A stretch of 64,000 nucleotides of DNA from Martinezella hainanensis (GTDB lineage Bacteria > Pseudomonadota > Alphaproteobacteria > Rhizobiales > Rhizobiaceae), in NCBI RefSeq assembly GCF_900094555.1, contig NZ_FMAC01000003.1, positions 62,001 to 126,000 of the forward strand, given 5' to 3'. The notes beneath the pieces are model-generated. The model saw only the letters and a program-made list of their open reading frames with translations. It had not been told where the DNA came from and did no database searches. The translations under genes were made by a program, and so were the position numbers. Shown here in pieces: positions 1-8,420 of the stretch; the first letter of the stretch is position 1; every line of letters begins with the position of its first letter.

Positions 1-145
1 AATCCGGCGCCGCGGATCTGTCGACGCCAGCTGGCCAAAAACTGTGTGAGTTGCAGCTACTGCCAAGCATTCTTCCTGCGCAGCGACAACCCGACGCTCT
101 CCTCTTCAGGAATGCTGGGCTAGGCGTCCTGCGACGGCGTGCTCG

Positions 146-751
146 CTACATATAGTAGGAAATCAGATCGGAAGCTGCTTTGCTCGACCAATCCGGACTT
201 CCGGTGATATATCCGGCGATAATCGTGTCGGGCCTAATTAGAAACGTTATCGGCATCCCAAAGGCCGGCAAAAGCGCTTGGGTTCCTTCCGCGTGACCGC
301 TAAGGACTCCGGCACGATCCAGAAATATAGGCAGGTCGCCAACCTGAAGCTCGTCGACGAAATCGCGCACCCTGTCGGCCTCGATCGTATCGACACTGAC
401 CGTCTGAACCGAAAGCCCGCGTCGTCGTTGTCGGGCAAGCTCTGCGAGTTGTTGCAGGTCATCCCTGCAGTTGACGCACCAGCTCGCCCATATGTTCAAT
501 AACAGGACTTCGCCAGCGCGGGCGGTAAGCAATCCGGGCTTGCCGTTCAGCAACGGCAGGCGCACATCAGGCATCTTTTGCGGGGGTGCCATCATGGTGA
601 ATTGGCTGCGAACGGTCTCCAACACCGGAGGGTTATCGAATGACCTGGAAACGGCGCTGGACGGCCTGGTGGCCAAAAGGAGAAGCAAAGACGCAAGTGC
701 CGTCCGCCTGTCTATTTTGCCGAGGACCGCGTCTTTCTTGCTGTTAGGCAT
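146..751 (-). CDS. Exported TlpA/thioredoxin-fold thiol:disulfide protein
   Basis: The protein is about 201 residues and belongs to the TlpA/ResA-like thioredoxin family. It has an N-terminal signal with a twin-arginine-like stretch (DRRTALAS followed by a run of Leu), then a thioredoxin fold with the active-site motif WCVNC inside NIWASWCVNCRDDL. A cis-Pro region (FGMPITFLI) follows near the C-terminus. Proteins of this kind act in the periplasm as thiol oxidoreductases, for example in cytochrome c or sulfur metabolism. I chose the ATG at 751 because it overlaps the stop of the upstream DsrE-like gene (ATGCCTAA), which implies translational coupling; an in-frame upstream start at 820 would lie wholly inside that gene. 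The substrate is not visible from sequence. Confidence 0.82.
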   Translation of the reverse strand: MPNSKKDAVLGKIDRRTALASLLLLLATRPSSAVSRSFDNPPVLETVRSQFTMMAPPQKMPDVRLPLLNGKPGLLTARAGEVLLLNIWASWCVNCRDDLQQLAELARQRRRGLSVQTVSVDTIEADRVRDFVDELQVGDLPIFLDRAGVLSGHAEGTQALLPAFGMPITFLIRPDTIIAGYITGSPDWSSKAASDLISYYM

Positions 752-1229
752 GAATATAGCTCCAGCCTTTCTCTTGAAGCTCGACGAGCCGAACAATACC
801 GAAAGGGACAACCACGACACCGTCGATCAGCGGTAGCTCGTGTCCTTCCTTTTGCTCGGCAATCGTTTTTGAAGAGCCACACATCGAGAGGCTCAACGTC
901 GGAATTGCTTTCCGCAGCATACTCAGCGTTTCACCGACAGGCGAGATATCGCTTCTAAACATGGCGATTCCGGCTGCATTGGCGACAATCTCAACGGCGT
1001 AGGGTTCGTTCAGCTGGTCGTAATTGCGCGAGATGTTGACCGCACCGCTGATTGCATGCTTCATCAACGTCTCGTCATTGCTGTCGACTTGGAAGACGAC
1101 ACGATGAATAGGAGAGATCGGCTTTTCTTTCGTATGGCCAGACGATGCTGTGAGGATCGCTACGCCTCCGACGAAGCCTTTCAGGAGCGAGCGACGAGGC
1201 CGAGGCATCGGTTTCAATTCGAAATGCAT
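744..1229 (-). CDS. Exported DsrE/DsrF-like family protein
   Basis: The protein has 161 residues. The N-terminus carries a probable Tat signal (RPRRSLLKG followed by a hydrophobic stretch). The rest resembles the DsrE/DsrF/YchN-like fold: a beta strand RVVFQVDS, helix, VEIVANAAGIAMF, and a C-terminal VPFGIVRLVELQEKGWSYI. A Cys lies at the usual DsrE position (SLSMCGSS). DsrE-fold proteins relay sulfur or act in sulfur oxidation, and exported relatives of unknown function are common. An SD-like GGAG lies about 9 nt before the ATG at 1229. It is coupled to the thioredoxin-like gene by an 8-nt overlap, which suggests a joint role in periplasmic thiol or sulfur chemistry. The family call is moderately secure; the role is inference. 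Confidence 0.72.
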   Translation of the reverse strand: MHFELKPMPRPRRSLLKGFVGGVAILTASSGHTKEKPISPIHRVVFQVDSNDETLMKHAISGAVNISRNYDQLNEPYAVEIVANAAGIAMFRSDISPVGETLSMLRKAIPTLSLSMCGSSKTIAEQKEGHELPLIDGVVVVPFGIVRLVELQEKGWSYIHA

Positions 1230-1677
1230 TTTCTGAAGCTCCGAGGGAGAATGTTTCGAAAGGCGTTTGCGTCACCAGACGCGGAGAACCGACATTAGGC
1301 GGGACACAGAACCGTCAGTGAGAGATGTGGACTTAGTCAGTTTCAGGCATTGCCGGCGGCTCGTGCTGAGTGCACATGCCCCTGTTCCCGTCACCAGAAT
1401 ATGCGTGCCGATGAAACAAATCTGGATCGCGGATCGGCCTTTGTTGATGACGAGCGCATATCCGCGGCGAGCTGTTTATAAAATCAAGCATCACATCCTC
1501 TGCGTACCAAACATCAGTTACGGCCGAAGGCTCCGGCGTGGTCAGTACGAAAGGCTATTGTCAATCAATGATTGATCAAGGTGCGTTTGGTTGATGCAAC
1601 ATCAACTCATAGTGAATGATCGAAAGGCAAGCTGGCCTTCTTCGTGCTGGCACCAGCATTTTTTGATCTCCCAGTTC
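1230..1677. other. Intergenic region upstream of pcaI
   Basis: This is the gap between the divergent DsrE-like gene and pcaI. It has lower G+C than its neighbours and no open frame I believe. It should contain the promoters for both directions. The only clear structured element is the long inverted repeat that begins at 1678. Confidence 0.6.
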
Positions 1678-1732
1678 GCAATCATTTTGTGCGATATATG
1701 AACAAATATCAAATATCGCACAAAATGATTGC
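1678..1732. promoter_or_regulatory. 20-bp perfect inverted repeat, probable PcaR/IclR-type operator of pcaIJ
   Basis: The left arm GCAATCATTTTGTGCGATAT (1678-1697) and the right arm ATATCGCACAAAATGATTGC (1713-1732) are exact reverse complements separated by 15 nt. The element sits 81 bp before the pcaI start. The half-site TTTTGTGCGA-Y-AT recurs at the pcaF promoter (3291-3303). The TATCGCACAA core resembles what I recall of IclR-family PcaR/PcaU sites (ATAATCGCACAA). An IclR-type activator responding to beta-ketoadipate is therefore likely; no such regulator gene is present in this window. Confidence 0.75.
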
Positions 1733-1813
1733 CGCCTAGCCCATGCTGATCTATTCGAAAGGAAGAGGACGGGTCGTCTCAATCCGCCCGCAATGGCAAA
1801 CGGGAGAATCCGC

Positions 1814-2521
1814 ATGGACAAGACAATCGCGAGCACGGCGGCTGCCGTCTCGGACATCGGCGATGGCGCGACCGTCATGATCGGCGGTTTTGGTGGCTCT
1901 GGCGCGCCGATCGAGCTCATCCATGCGCTGATCGACAAAGGCCCGAAGAACCTGACCGTCATCAACAACAATGCCGGCAATGGTCGGATCGGCATCGCCG
2001 CCATGATCGATGCGGGCATGGTCAAAAAGATGATCTGCTCCTTCCCGCGCTCATCCGATCCACGCGCTTTCACCGACCGTTATCTGGCCGGAGAAATCGA
2101 GCTGGAGCTGGTGCCGCAGGGAACTCTTGCCGAACGCATCCGGGCCGGCGGCGCGGGCATTCCGGCTTTCTACACGCCGACCGCCTACGGCACCGAACTT
2201 GCCAACGGCAAGGTCATCGCGGAATTCGACGGCCGCCACTATGTTCAGGAACGCTGGCTCAAGGCCGATTTCGCCATCGTCAAGGCTGAAGTCGGCGATG
2301 TGCAGGGCAATCTCATCTACAACAAGGCAGGCCGCAACTTTAATCCGCTGATGTGCATGGCCGCGGCCAAGACGATCGCGCAGGTCTCGAAAATCGTCGC
2401 CGCTGGCGAGCTCGATCCCGAGCACATCGTAACCCCCGGCATCTTCGTCAACGGCGTCGTTGAGGTCGCCGATCCGCAGCAGGAAGAAAATCTCATTCGA
2501 GCCGGAGTGGCATACGTATGA
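1814..2521 (+). CDS. pcaI: 3-oxoadipate CoA-transferase subunit A (PcaI)
   Basis: The protein has 235 residues, the usual length for the alpha subunit of succinyl-CoA:3-oxoadipate CoA-transferase. With PcaJ it transfers CoA from succinyl-CoA to 3-oxoadipate in the beta-ketoadipate pathway in the cytosol. Visible family features are the glycine-rich GATVMIGGFGGSG near the N-terminus, INNNAGNGRIGIAAMIDAGMV, and GRNFNPLMCMAA. I chose ATG 1814 (MDKTIAS) because GGGAGA lies 7 nt upstream; an in-frame ATG at 1793 has no good SD. The stop overlaps the pcaJ start (ATGA). Expression is probably controlled through the inverted repeat at 1678-1732. Confidence 0.95.
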   Translation: MDKTIASTAAAVSDIGDGATVMIGGFGGSGAPIELIHALIDKGPKNLTVINNNAGNGRIGIAAMIDAGMVKKMICSFPRSSDPRAFTDRYLAGEIELELVPQGTLAERIRAGGAGIPAFYTPTAYGTELANGKVIAEFDGRHYVQERWLKADFAIVKAEVGDVQGNLIYNKAGRNFNPLMCMAAAKTIAQVSKIVAAGELDPEHIVTPGIFVNGVVEVADPQQEENLIRAGVAYV

Positions 2522-3207
2522 CCATCGACACACGCGAAGACATCAAACTCTCCAACGCCCAGATCGCCTGGCGCGCAGCTCAGGATATCCAGGATGGCGC
2601 TTATGTGAATCTCGGCATCGGCTTTCCGGAAATGGTCGCCCGCTACCAGCCTCCGGGTCGTCAGGCAATCTTCCACACCGAAAACGGCATCCTGAATTTC
2701 GGCGAGCCGCCGGCGGAAGGCGAGGAAGATTGGGATCTGATCAACGCCGGCAAGAAAGCCGTCACGCTGAAACCAGGCGCCTCCTTCTTCCATCACGCCG
2801 ATAGCTTCGCAATGGTGCGTGGAGGCCATCTGGATGTCGCGATCCTTGGCGCCTATCAGGTGGCGCAGAATGGCGATCTCGCCAACTGGCGCGTTGGTTC
2901 CAAGGGCGTGCCCGCCGTCGGCGGGGCCATGGACCTTGTGCACGGTGCCAAGCAGGTTTTCGTCATCACCGAACATGTGACCAAGGACGGCAAGCCGAAA
3001 CTGGTGGAGGCCTGCACCTTCCCACTGACCGGCGTCGGCTGCATCACGCGAATTTATACGAGCCACGCTGTCATCGACATCGCCAGGGAAGGTTTCGTCG
3101 TTCGCGAGAAACTCGCGGCCATGACGATGGACGAGCTGCAGGCAATGACCGGCGCGCCGCTCCATACCGACCGCCCCGTTGCCGACCTCGTCGTGCCGAC
3201 GCTCTAA
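2518..3207 (+). CDS. pcaJ: 3-oxoadipate CoA-transferase subunit B (PcaJ)
   Basis: The protein has 229 residues, the normal size for the beta subunit of 3-oxoadipate CoA-transferase. It carries the catalytic Glu in the HTENGILNFG motif, which forms the covalent CoA thioester in family I CoA-transferases. Other conserved stretches are VNLGIGFPEMV, SFAMVRGGHLDVAILGA and the C-terminal G-V-G-C region (LTGVGCITRIYT). The start codon overlaps the pcaI stop, so the two subunits should be made in equal amounts. pcaF follows after a 114-bp gap that contains its own operator-like repeat. Confidence 0.95.
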   Translation: MTIDTREDIKLSNAQIAWRAAQDIQDGAYVNLGIGFPEMVARYQPPGRQAIFHTENGILNFGEPPAEGEEDWDLINAGKKAVTLKPGASFFHHADSFAMVRGGHLDVAILGAYQVAQNGDLANWRVGSKGVPAVGGAMDLVHGAKQVFVITEHVTKDGKPKLVEACTFPLTGVGCITRIYTSHAVIDIAREGFVVREKLAAMTMDELQAMTGAPLHTDRPVADLVVPTL

Positions 3208-3250
3208 AGGGTATCGCGATCTTTCAGATCTGCCCGATATGCTTTAAGCT

Positions 3251-3305
3251 TATAATATTTCGCATGTCGTTATCGCACGCCGCCACACGTTTTTGTGCGA
3301 CATGC
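3251..3305 (+). promoter_or_regulatory. Probable pcaF promoter with PcaR-like inverted repeat
   Basis: A TATAAT box (3251-3256) is followed by an inverted repeat with arms GCATGTCG (3262-3269) and CGACATGC (3298-3305). Inside it lie TCGCAC (3273-3278) and GTGCGA (3295-3300). The right half, TTTTGTGCGACAT, matches 12 of 13 bases of the half-site in the pcaI operator. No convincing -35 is visible, which fits an activator-dependent promoter. The element ends 16 bp before the pcaF ATG. Confidence 0.6.
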
Positions 3306-3321
3306 AGTAGGGAGAAAGACC

Positions 3322-4527
3322 ATGACCGACGCTTTCATCTGTGACTATATCCGCACCCCGATCGGCCGTTTTGGCGGATCGCTGTCCTCCGTTCGTGCCG
3401 ACGACCTCGGCGCCGTACCGCTGAAGGCGCTGATCGAGCGCAACGGCTCCGTCGATTGGGAAGCGGTCGAGGACGTGATCTACGGATGCGCCAACCAGGC
3501 CGGCGAGGACAATCGCAACGTCGCGCGCATGGCGAGCCTGCTTGCCGGCCTGCCGATCTCAGTGCCCGGCACGACGATCAACCGTCTCTGCGGTTCGGGC
3601 ATGGATGCCGTCATCGCAGCCGCCCGCGCCATCCGCGCCGGCGAAGCCGAATTGATGATTGCGGGCGGCGTCGAAAGCATGTCGCGCGCGCCCTTCGTTA
3701 TTCCAAAGGCCGACAGTGCCTTTTCGCGCAATGCCGAGATCTATGACACCACCATCGGCTGGCGCTTCATCAATCCCGTCATGAAGAAGCAGTATGGCGT
3801 CGACTCCATGCCGGAGACCGGCGAAAACGTCGCCGAAGACTATAAGGTCAACCGCGAAGATCAGGACGCCTTCGCCGTCCGCTCGCAGGCGAAGGCCGCA
3901 GCAGCGCAGGAGAATGGCCGGCTTGCGAAGGAAATCACGTCGGTAACGATTCCGCAGCGCAAGGGTGATCCGATCGTCGTCGGCAAGGATGAACATCCCC
4001 GCGCAACCTCGATGGAAGCGCTAGCCAAGCTCGGCACGCCCTTCAAGAAGGAAGGTGGCACGGTAACGGCCGGCAATGCCTCCGGCGTCAATGACGGTGC
4101 CGCCGCGCTCATCATCGCCTCCGAAGCAGCAGCCAAAAAATACGGTCTAACGCCGATCGCCCGCATCCTCGGCGGCGCTGCCGCAGGCGTTCCGCCGCGC
4201 ATCATGGGTATCGGCCCCGTTCCCGCCTCGCGCAAGCTCATGGCTCGTCTCGGCATGCGCCAAGAACAGTTCGACGTCATCGAACTCAACGAAGCCTTCG
4301 CCTCGCAAGGGCTTGCAGTGCTGCGCGAACTCGGCATTGCCGATGACGACGCCCGCGTCAATCGCAACGGCGGCGCAATCGCGCTTGGCCATCCCTTAGG
4401 CATGTCCGGCGCGCGCATAACCGGTACAGCAGCTCTCGAGTTGAAGGAAACCGGCGGACGCTATTCGTTGTCGACCATGTGCATCGGCGTCGGCCAGGGC
4501 ATTGCCATCGCCCTCGAACGCGTCTGA
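3322..4527 (+). CDS. pcaF: Beta-ketoadipyl-CoA thiolase (PcaF)
   Basis: The protein has 401 residues, the standard length for PcaF. It cleaves 3-oxoadipyl-CoA to succinyl-CoA and acetyl-CoA, the last step of the beta-ketoadipate pathway. The nucleophilic Cys90 lies in INRLCGSGMDA. Also visible are NEAFA, GGAIALGHPLGMSGAR (His base) and the C-terminal CIGVGQG (second catalytic Cys). ATG 3322 follows GGGAG at a proper distance; an upstream in-frame GTG at 3295 falls within the operator and was rejected. It lies directly downstream of pcaIJ but probably has its own promoter. A strong hairpin follows the stop. Confidence 0.96.
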   Translation: MTDAFICDYIRTPIGRFGGSLSSVRADDLGAVPLKALIERNGSVDWEAVEDVIYGCANQAGEDNRNVARMASLLAGLPISVPGTTINRLCGSGMDAVIAAARAIRAGEAELMIAGGVESMSRAPFVIPKADSAFSRNAEIYDTTIGWRFINPVMKKQYGVDSMPETGENVAEDYKVNREDQDAFAVRSQAKAAAAQENGRLAKEITSVTIPQRKGDPIVVGKDEHPRATSMEALAKLGTPFKKEGGTVTAGNASGVNDGAAALIIASEAAAKKYGLTPIARILGGAAAGVPPRIMGIGPVPASRKLMARLGMRQEQFDVIELNEAFASQGLAVLRELGIADDDARVNRNGGAIALGHPLGMSGARITGTAALELKETGGRYSLSTMCIGVGQGIAIALERV

Positions 4528-4545
4528 TCGGCACCATCAGCTGTC

Positions 4546-4570
4546 GTCCGCCGCCGCATGAGCGGCGGAC
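4546..4570 (+). terminator. Hairpin downstream of pcaF
   Basis: GTCCGCCGC (4546-4554) and GCGGCGGAC (4562-4570) form a perfect 9-bp GC stem with a 7-nt loop, 19 bp after the pcaF stop. There is no T-run after it, so termination may be Rho-assisted or weak. Confidence 0.5.
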
Positions 4571-4659
4571 CGTTGGCCTGAGCAAACCGGCAATTGTCGG
4601 CAATATCTGGAACGGCAAAGCCGCTGGCGCGTTTTCCTGCTGCTCAGTGGGATCAGTCC

Positions 4660-6990
4660 ATGCCGTCACGCCAGAATTTTCTGAAATCATTTCCGTCAAG
4701 CGCCTCCATCATTCTCATTGCCGCCACCCTGTCGCTATCGATCGCGCAAACCGCTTTCGCGGCCGAGGGACAGAAGGCGAGCCACCCCTCGGAAGGGCTA
4801 TTTCTGGTCCAGATCATTCTGCTTGTCGTATCGGGCAGGTTGCTCGGCGAATGGATGGTGCGCATCGGCCAACCGTCGATCATGGGTCAGATCATTGCCG
4901 GCATCATTCTCGGCCCCTCACTTTTGGGTCTCGTATTTCCCAGCGTGCAGGCAAGCATTTTCCCATCGGATGCAGCCCAGAAGAGCATGACAGATGCGGT
5001 TGGTCAGCTCGGTATCCTCTTCCTGCTGCTGCTCGCGGGCATGGAAACCGATCTGGGTCTCGCAAAGCGCCTGCGCAAATCGGCGGCCGGCGTCTCGCTG
5101 ACGGGCATCGTCATTCCGTTTGCGGCAGGCTTTGCGCTCGGCGAGCTTATTCCGGACGCACTGCTTCCAGATCCCGAGAAGCGGCTGGTCACCTCTCTCT
5201 TTCTTGGAACGGCGCTTTCCATCTCTTCGGTGAAGATCGTCGCCTCCGTCGTCCGCGAAATGGACTTCATGCGCCGGAACGTCGGCCAACTGATCGTCGC
5301 TTCCGCCATCATCGACGATACTGTTGGATGGGTCATCATCGCTATAACCTTCGGGCTTGCGGAAAAAGGAACCGTCGATCTCACGACGCTGGCAACCAGC
5401 GTGATCGGGACGCTGACTTTCATGGCCGTGAGCTTCACTGTCGGACGGCGGATCGTGTTCGAAATCATCCGCTGGACCAACGACAATTTCCGCAGCGACC
5501 TGCCCGTGCTCAGCGCCATCGTTGCGATCATGGGCGGGATGGCGATTATCACCAATCTCATCGGCGTCCATACCGTGCTCGGCGCCTTCGTCGCCGGTAT
5601 TCTCGTTGGAGAATCTCCAATCCTCACGCGCCAGATCGACGTGCAGCTTCGCGGCTTGACGACGGCGCTGTTCATGCCTGTCTTCTTCGGGCTGACCGGT
5701 CTGCAGACCGATCTGACCGTGCTTGCCGATCCCTCCATCTTGTTGCTGACGGCTGCCGTCGTTGTCATAGCCAGCATCGGCAAGTTCGGGGGCGCTTTTG
5801 CCGCCGCCAGGTTTGGCGGCTATTCGGCTTCCGAGGCCCTGGCGCTCGGTTGCGGCATGAATGCCAGAGGATCGACGGAAGTCATCGTCGCGACCATCGG
5901 CCTATCCATCGGTGTGCTGGACGAAAAACTCTTCTCCGTCATCGTCGCCATGGCGGTCATGACAACGATGGCGATGCCGCCCACACTTCGTTGGGCGCTT
6001 GCTCGCCTGCCATTGCGCGAAGAGGAACGTGACCGGCTCGAACGTGAAGAATTCGAAATCAAAAGCTTCCTCGGAAATTTCGAACGCATACTGCTGGCCG
6101 TCGACGGCTCGCAAAGCAGCCGCCTCGCAACCTGGATCGCCGCCTTCTTTACCGTGACCCGCAAGATGCCGGTTACGGTGCTGGATGCACGAGAAGCGGA
6201 TGGAACCGCAAACGCGGCCGACGCTACGGGAACCGCGCCACCAGCGTCGCAAGCCAAGGCTATAGCCGAAGATCTGCGCCAATGCGCAACCGACCTGCTT
6301 GCCTCGGCCTCGCCCGAGCAGGATATGGCCAGCGAAGGCGATATCCATGTCACAGTCCGAGAAAGGAGCGACAAACTCGAAACCGTGGTCGAAGACGTCT
6401 CCGGCACCGGCCACGATCTTCTCCTGGCGGGCATAGAACCCACCATGGGAGAAGATGGCCGCTTCAGCCCGTCGCTGCAGGTCATGACATCGGCATTCCA
6501 GGGAACTCCTGCGATCATAACGGCACGCGGTTCGCTTCCGGAGCATCCCGGTGATCTGCGGATCCTGCTTCCCGTCAGTGGCACGGAGCGCTCCATCCGC
6601 GCCGCCGAATTCGGGATAGCAATTGCCAAGGCGGCAAATGTGCACTGCGCGCTTTTATTGATCGTCGAGCCGCGTCAGGCCAGCGCCATCCCGCGCATCA
6701 GCGATCGTGGCAACGACCATCGGGATATTCTGAACAAGGTCGGCACCATCGCAGATTATTATGGTGTGCAGGTCGAAAAAGTCGTGCAGCAGGGACCGTC
6801 CCCAGAGCTCTCGATCCTGCGCCATGCGCGCGGCGGCGGATATAACCTGATCGTGCTTGGCGTGAGCAAGCGGGCGAGCGGCAGCCTCTCCTATGGCAGC
6901 GTGGCCGACACGCTGCTGCAGACGGCCGACAGATCCTGTATTTTCATAGAAACCGACCTCGCCTCCTCTTCGCAGGCAATTCGTGAATAG
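4660..6990 (+). CDS. CPA2-family cation:proton antiporter with C-terminal universal-stress-like domains
   Basis: The protein has 776 residues. An N-terminal signal or first helix ending near AFAAEG is followed by a Na+/H+ exchanger domain of about 12 membrane segments (roughly residues 45-440). It carries the acidic pair D219-D220 in SAIIDDTVGW, the usual ion-binding position in CPA2 proteins. Residues from about 460 form a soluble tail resembling two universal stress protein units (ERILLAVDGSQSS, DLRILLPVSGTERS, LIVLGVSKR). Such proteins exchange Na+ or K+ for protons; the tail probably senses nucleotide or stress. ATG 4660 is preferred over 4594 because it begins the signal-like segment. 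It stands alone between pcaF and an MFS gene. Confidence 0.88.
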   Translation: MPSRQNFLKSFPSSASIILIAATLSLSIAQTAFAAEGQKASHPSEGLFLVQIILLVVSGRLLGEWMVRIGQPSIMGQIIAGIILGPSLLGLVFPSVQASIFPSDAAQKSMTDAVGQLGILFLLLLAGMETDLGLAKRLRKSAAGVSLTGIVIPFAAGFALGELIPDALLPDPEKRLVTSLFLGTALSISSVKIVASVVREMDFMRRNVGQLIVASAIIDDTVGWVIIAITFGLAEKGTVDLTTLATSVIGTLTFMAVSFTVGRRIVFEIIRWTNDNFRSDLPVLSAIVAIMGGMAIITNLIGVHTVLGAFVAGILVGESPILTRQIDVQLRGLTTALFMPVFFGLTGLQTDLTVLADPSILLLTAAVVVIASIGKFGGAFAAARFGGYSASEALALGCGMNARGSTEVIVATIGLSIGVLDEKLFSVIVAMAVMTTMAMPPTLRWALARLPLREEERDRLEREEFEIKSFLGNFERILLAVDGSQSSRLATWIAAFFTVTRKMPVTVLDAREADGTANAADATGTAPPASQAKAIAEDLRQCATDLLASASPEQDMASEGDIHVTVRERSDKLETVVEDVSGTGHDLLLAGIEPTMGEDGRFSPSLQVMTSAFQGTPAIITARGSLPEHPGDLRILLPVSGTERSIRAAEFGIAIAKAANVHCALLLIVEPRQASAIPRISDRGNDHRDILNKVGTIADYYGVQVEKVVQQGPSPELSILRHARGGGYNLIVLGVSKRASGSLSYGSVADTLLQTADRSCIFIETDLASSSQAIRE

Positions 6991-7110
6991 GCCGACCCTC
7001 ACCTTCGGCATGGATCAAGAGAATCAATGAAAGACATCAACGCTATTCATTTTTCCAATGCCGCCCCCTGGGCCATATTGGGCAACAGCATCATTTGACC
7101 GAGCGCACCG

Positions 7111-8313
7111 ATGTCCGACCTTGCCCTTTCGCGTGACCATGAAGAAGCCGATACGCGGGAGGGATGGAAGGTCGTTGCCGCCACCCATGTGCTGACGGCC
7201 GTGACGTTTGGAGCCGCCTACTCCTTCTCCGCCACCTTGCCTGGGCTTGCCGCAGAGTTCAGCGCCTCTCGCGGCGAGATCGCCCTCGTCTTCTCCATTT
7301 CCGCGTTCCTCTTCTATTCCCTGGGCGCGATTGCCGGGCCGCTCGCCGACAGATGGTCGCCGCGCGGCCTGGTTCTTCTGGGGCTTGCCGCCATGATCCT
7401 CGGCTATATCGGCGCCAGTCGCGCCGAGTCCCTCTCGTCGCTCTACATCTGGTACGGCTTCGGCGTTGGCCTTGGGATCGGCCTCTCTTACGTTCCGGCT
7501 CTTGGCGCCGTGCAATCGTGGTTTGTCCGCAAACGGAGCCAGGCATCGGGCATCGCGACCGCCGGAATTGGCCTTGGCACCCTGATCCTGCCCTTTGCGA
7601 TCGGTCAGGCTCTTCCATCGATCGGCTGGCGGGGCTGCTTTATCGCGCTGGCTTGCCTCTTTGCCGGGTTTGGACTGCCAGCCGCACTGGTCATCCGCAA
7701 GAGGCGCGACCATGCAAACCCGCTCTCGAACCGAGCGAGCAACTCTGCAAATGCTCCCGCTATATGGCGAGACAGCCGGTTCTATCTTTTCTATGTCGTG
7801 CTTATTCTGTCGTCGTTTTGCACCTTCATCCCCTATGTCCATATCGTTGCAGCAGCCCAGGACATGGGTCTTTCCATTCAAGACGGAACCACTCTTGTTG
7901 GTCTTATCGGCGTCGGCAATGTCGTCGGGCGCTTTTTCCTGGCCGGCCTCGGCGATCGCTTCGGACGACGCCGGCTGCTGGCCGCGCTGACATTCGCAGT
8001 CGCCGGGTCCTTTGCGCTATGGGCATCGGCGTCAGGCATGATCCAGCTCGCGTTGTTCGCGCTGACATTCGGCATGAGCTATGGCGGTTGCGTTGGCCTT
8101 TATCCCGCTGTGGCGGCCGATCTGTTCGGCACGCGCAATATCGGCGCCGTCATCGGATATCTCTATACGGCGGTGGGTATCGCAGCCTTGATTGGCCCCA
8201 CGGCCGCAGGCTTCATTTTCGACCATACGGGCAGCTATTCCGGCCCGATTATCGCAAGCGGCCTTGCCGCGTTCGCAGCCGGTTTCATGGCGCTTCGCCT
8301 CAGACACAAATAG
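7111..8313 (+). CDS. MFS transporter
   Basis: The protein has 400 residues with about 12 hydrophobic segments, typical of a major facilitator. The MFS motif A region appears after TM2 as GPLADRWSPRGLVLLG and again in the second half as GLGDRFGRRRLL. Residues 1-20 are hydrophilic (MSDLALSRDHEEADTREGWK). The overall pattern (TLPGLAAEFSASRGEIALVFSI) resembles monocarboxylate/oxalate-type permeases, but I cannot name the substrate. It follows the antiporter gene by 120 bp on the same strand and converges with the SnoaL-like gene. The SD is weak. Confidence 0.88.
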   Translation: MSDLALSRDHEEADTREGWKVVAATHVLTAVTFGAAYSFSATLPGLAAEFSASRGEIALVFSISAFLFYSLGAIAGPLADRWSPRGLVLLGLAAMILGYIGASRAESLSSLYIWYGFGVGLGIGLSYVPALGAVQSWFVRKRSQASGIATAGIGLGTLILPFAIGQALPSIGWRGCFIALACLFAGFGLPAALVIRKRRDHANPLSNRASNSANAPAIWRDSRFYLFYVVLILSSFCTFIPYVHIVAAAQDMGLSIQDGTTLVGLIGVGNVVGRFFLAGLGDRFGRRRLLAALTFAVAGSFALWASASGMIQLALFALTFGMSYGGCVGLYPAVAADLFGTRNIGAVIGYLYTAVGIAALIGPTAAGFIFDHTGSYSGPIIASGLAAFAAGFMALRLRHK

Positions 8314-8325
8314 CGCGATTATCGG

Positions 8326-8356
8326 CGAGGATTATCAAAGCGGATAAGCATCCTCG
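8326..8356. terminator. Imperfect hairpin between convergent genes
   Basis: CGAGGA...TTATC pairs with GATAA...TCCTCG around a short loop, 13 bp after the MFS stop and before the convergent SnoaL-like gene. There is no long T-run, so it is only a possible bidirectional terminator. Confidence 0.35.
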
Positions 8357-8420
8357 GAGCAGCCGAGCTTTTCATGCAATTCCGGACGGAAAGCCGTTGC
8401 GCACTTTTCCTAGAATGGCC

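Noticed and set aside
1..153. Two frames open from the window edge on the plus strand (stops at 121-123 and 151-153).
   Set aside because: Fragments of 40-50 codons with no recognisable domain; either could be a gene tail, but nothing supports one over the other.
1267..1575. 102-codon plus-strand frame in the pca upstream region.
   Set aside because: No SD, irregular composition and no recognisable family; it lies where promoters are expected.
3295..3321. GTG start upstream of pcaF giving a longer protein.
   Set aside because: It lies within the operator repeat and lacks an SD; ATG 3322 has GGGAG at proper spacing and gives the family's usual length.
4479..6032. 517-codon plus-strand frame overlapping the CPA2 gene.
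   Set aside because: Out-of-frame shadow, rich in Arg/His/Ser, typical of the wrong frame in G+C-rich DNA.
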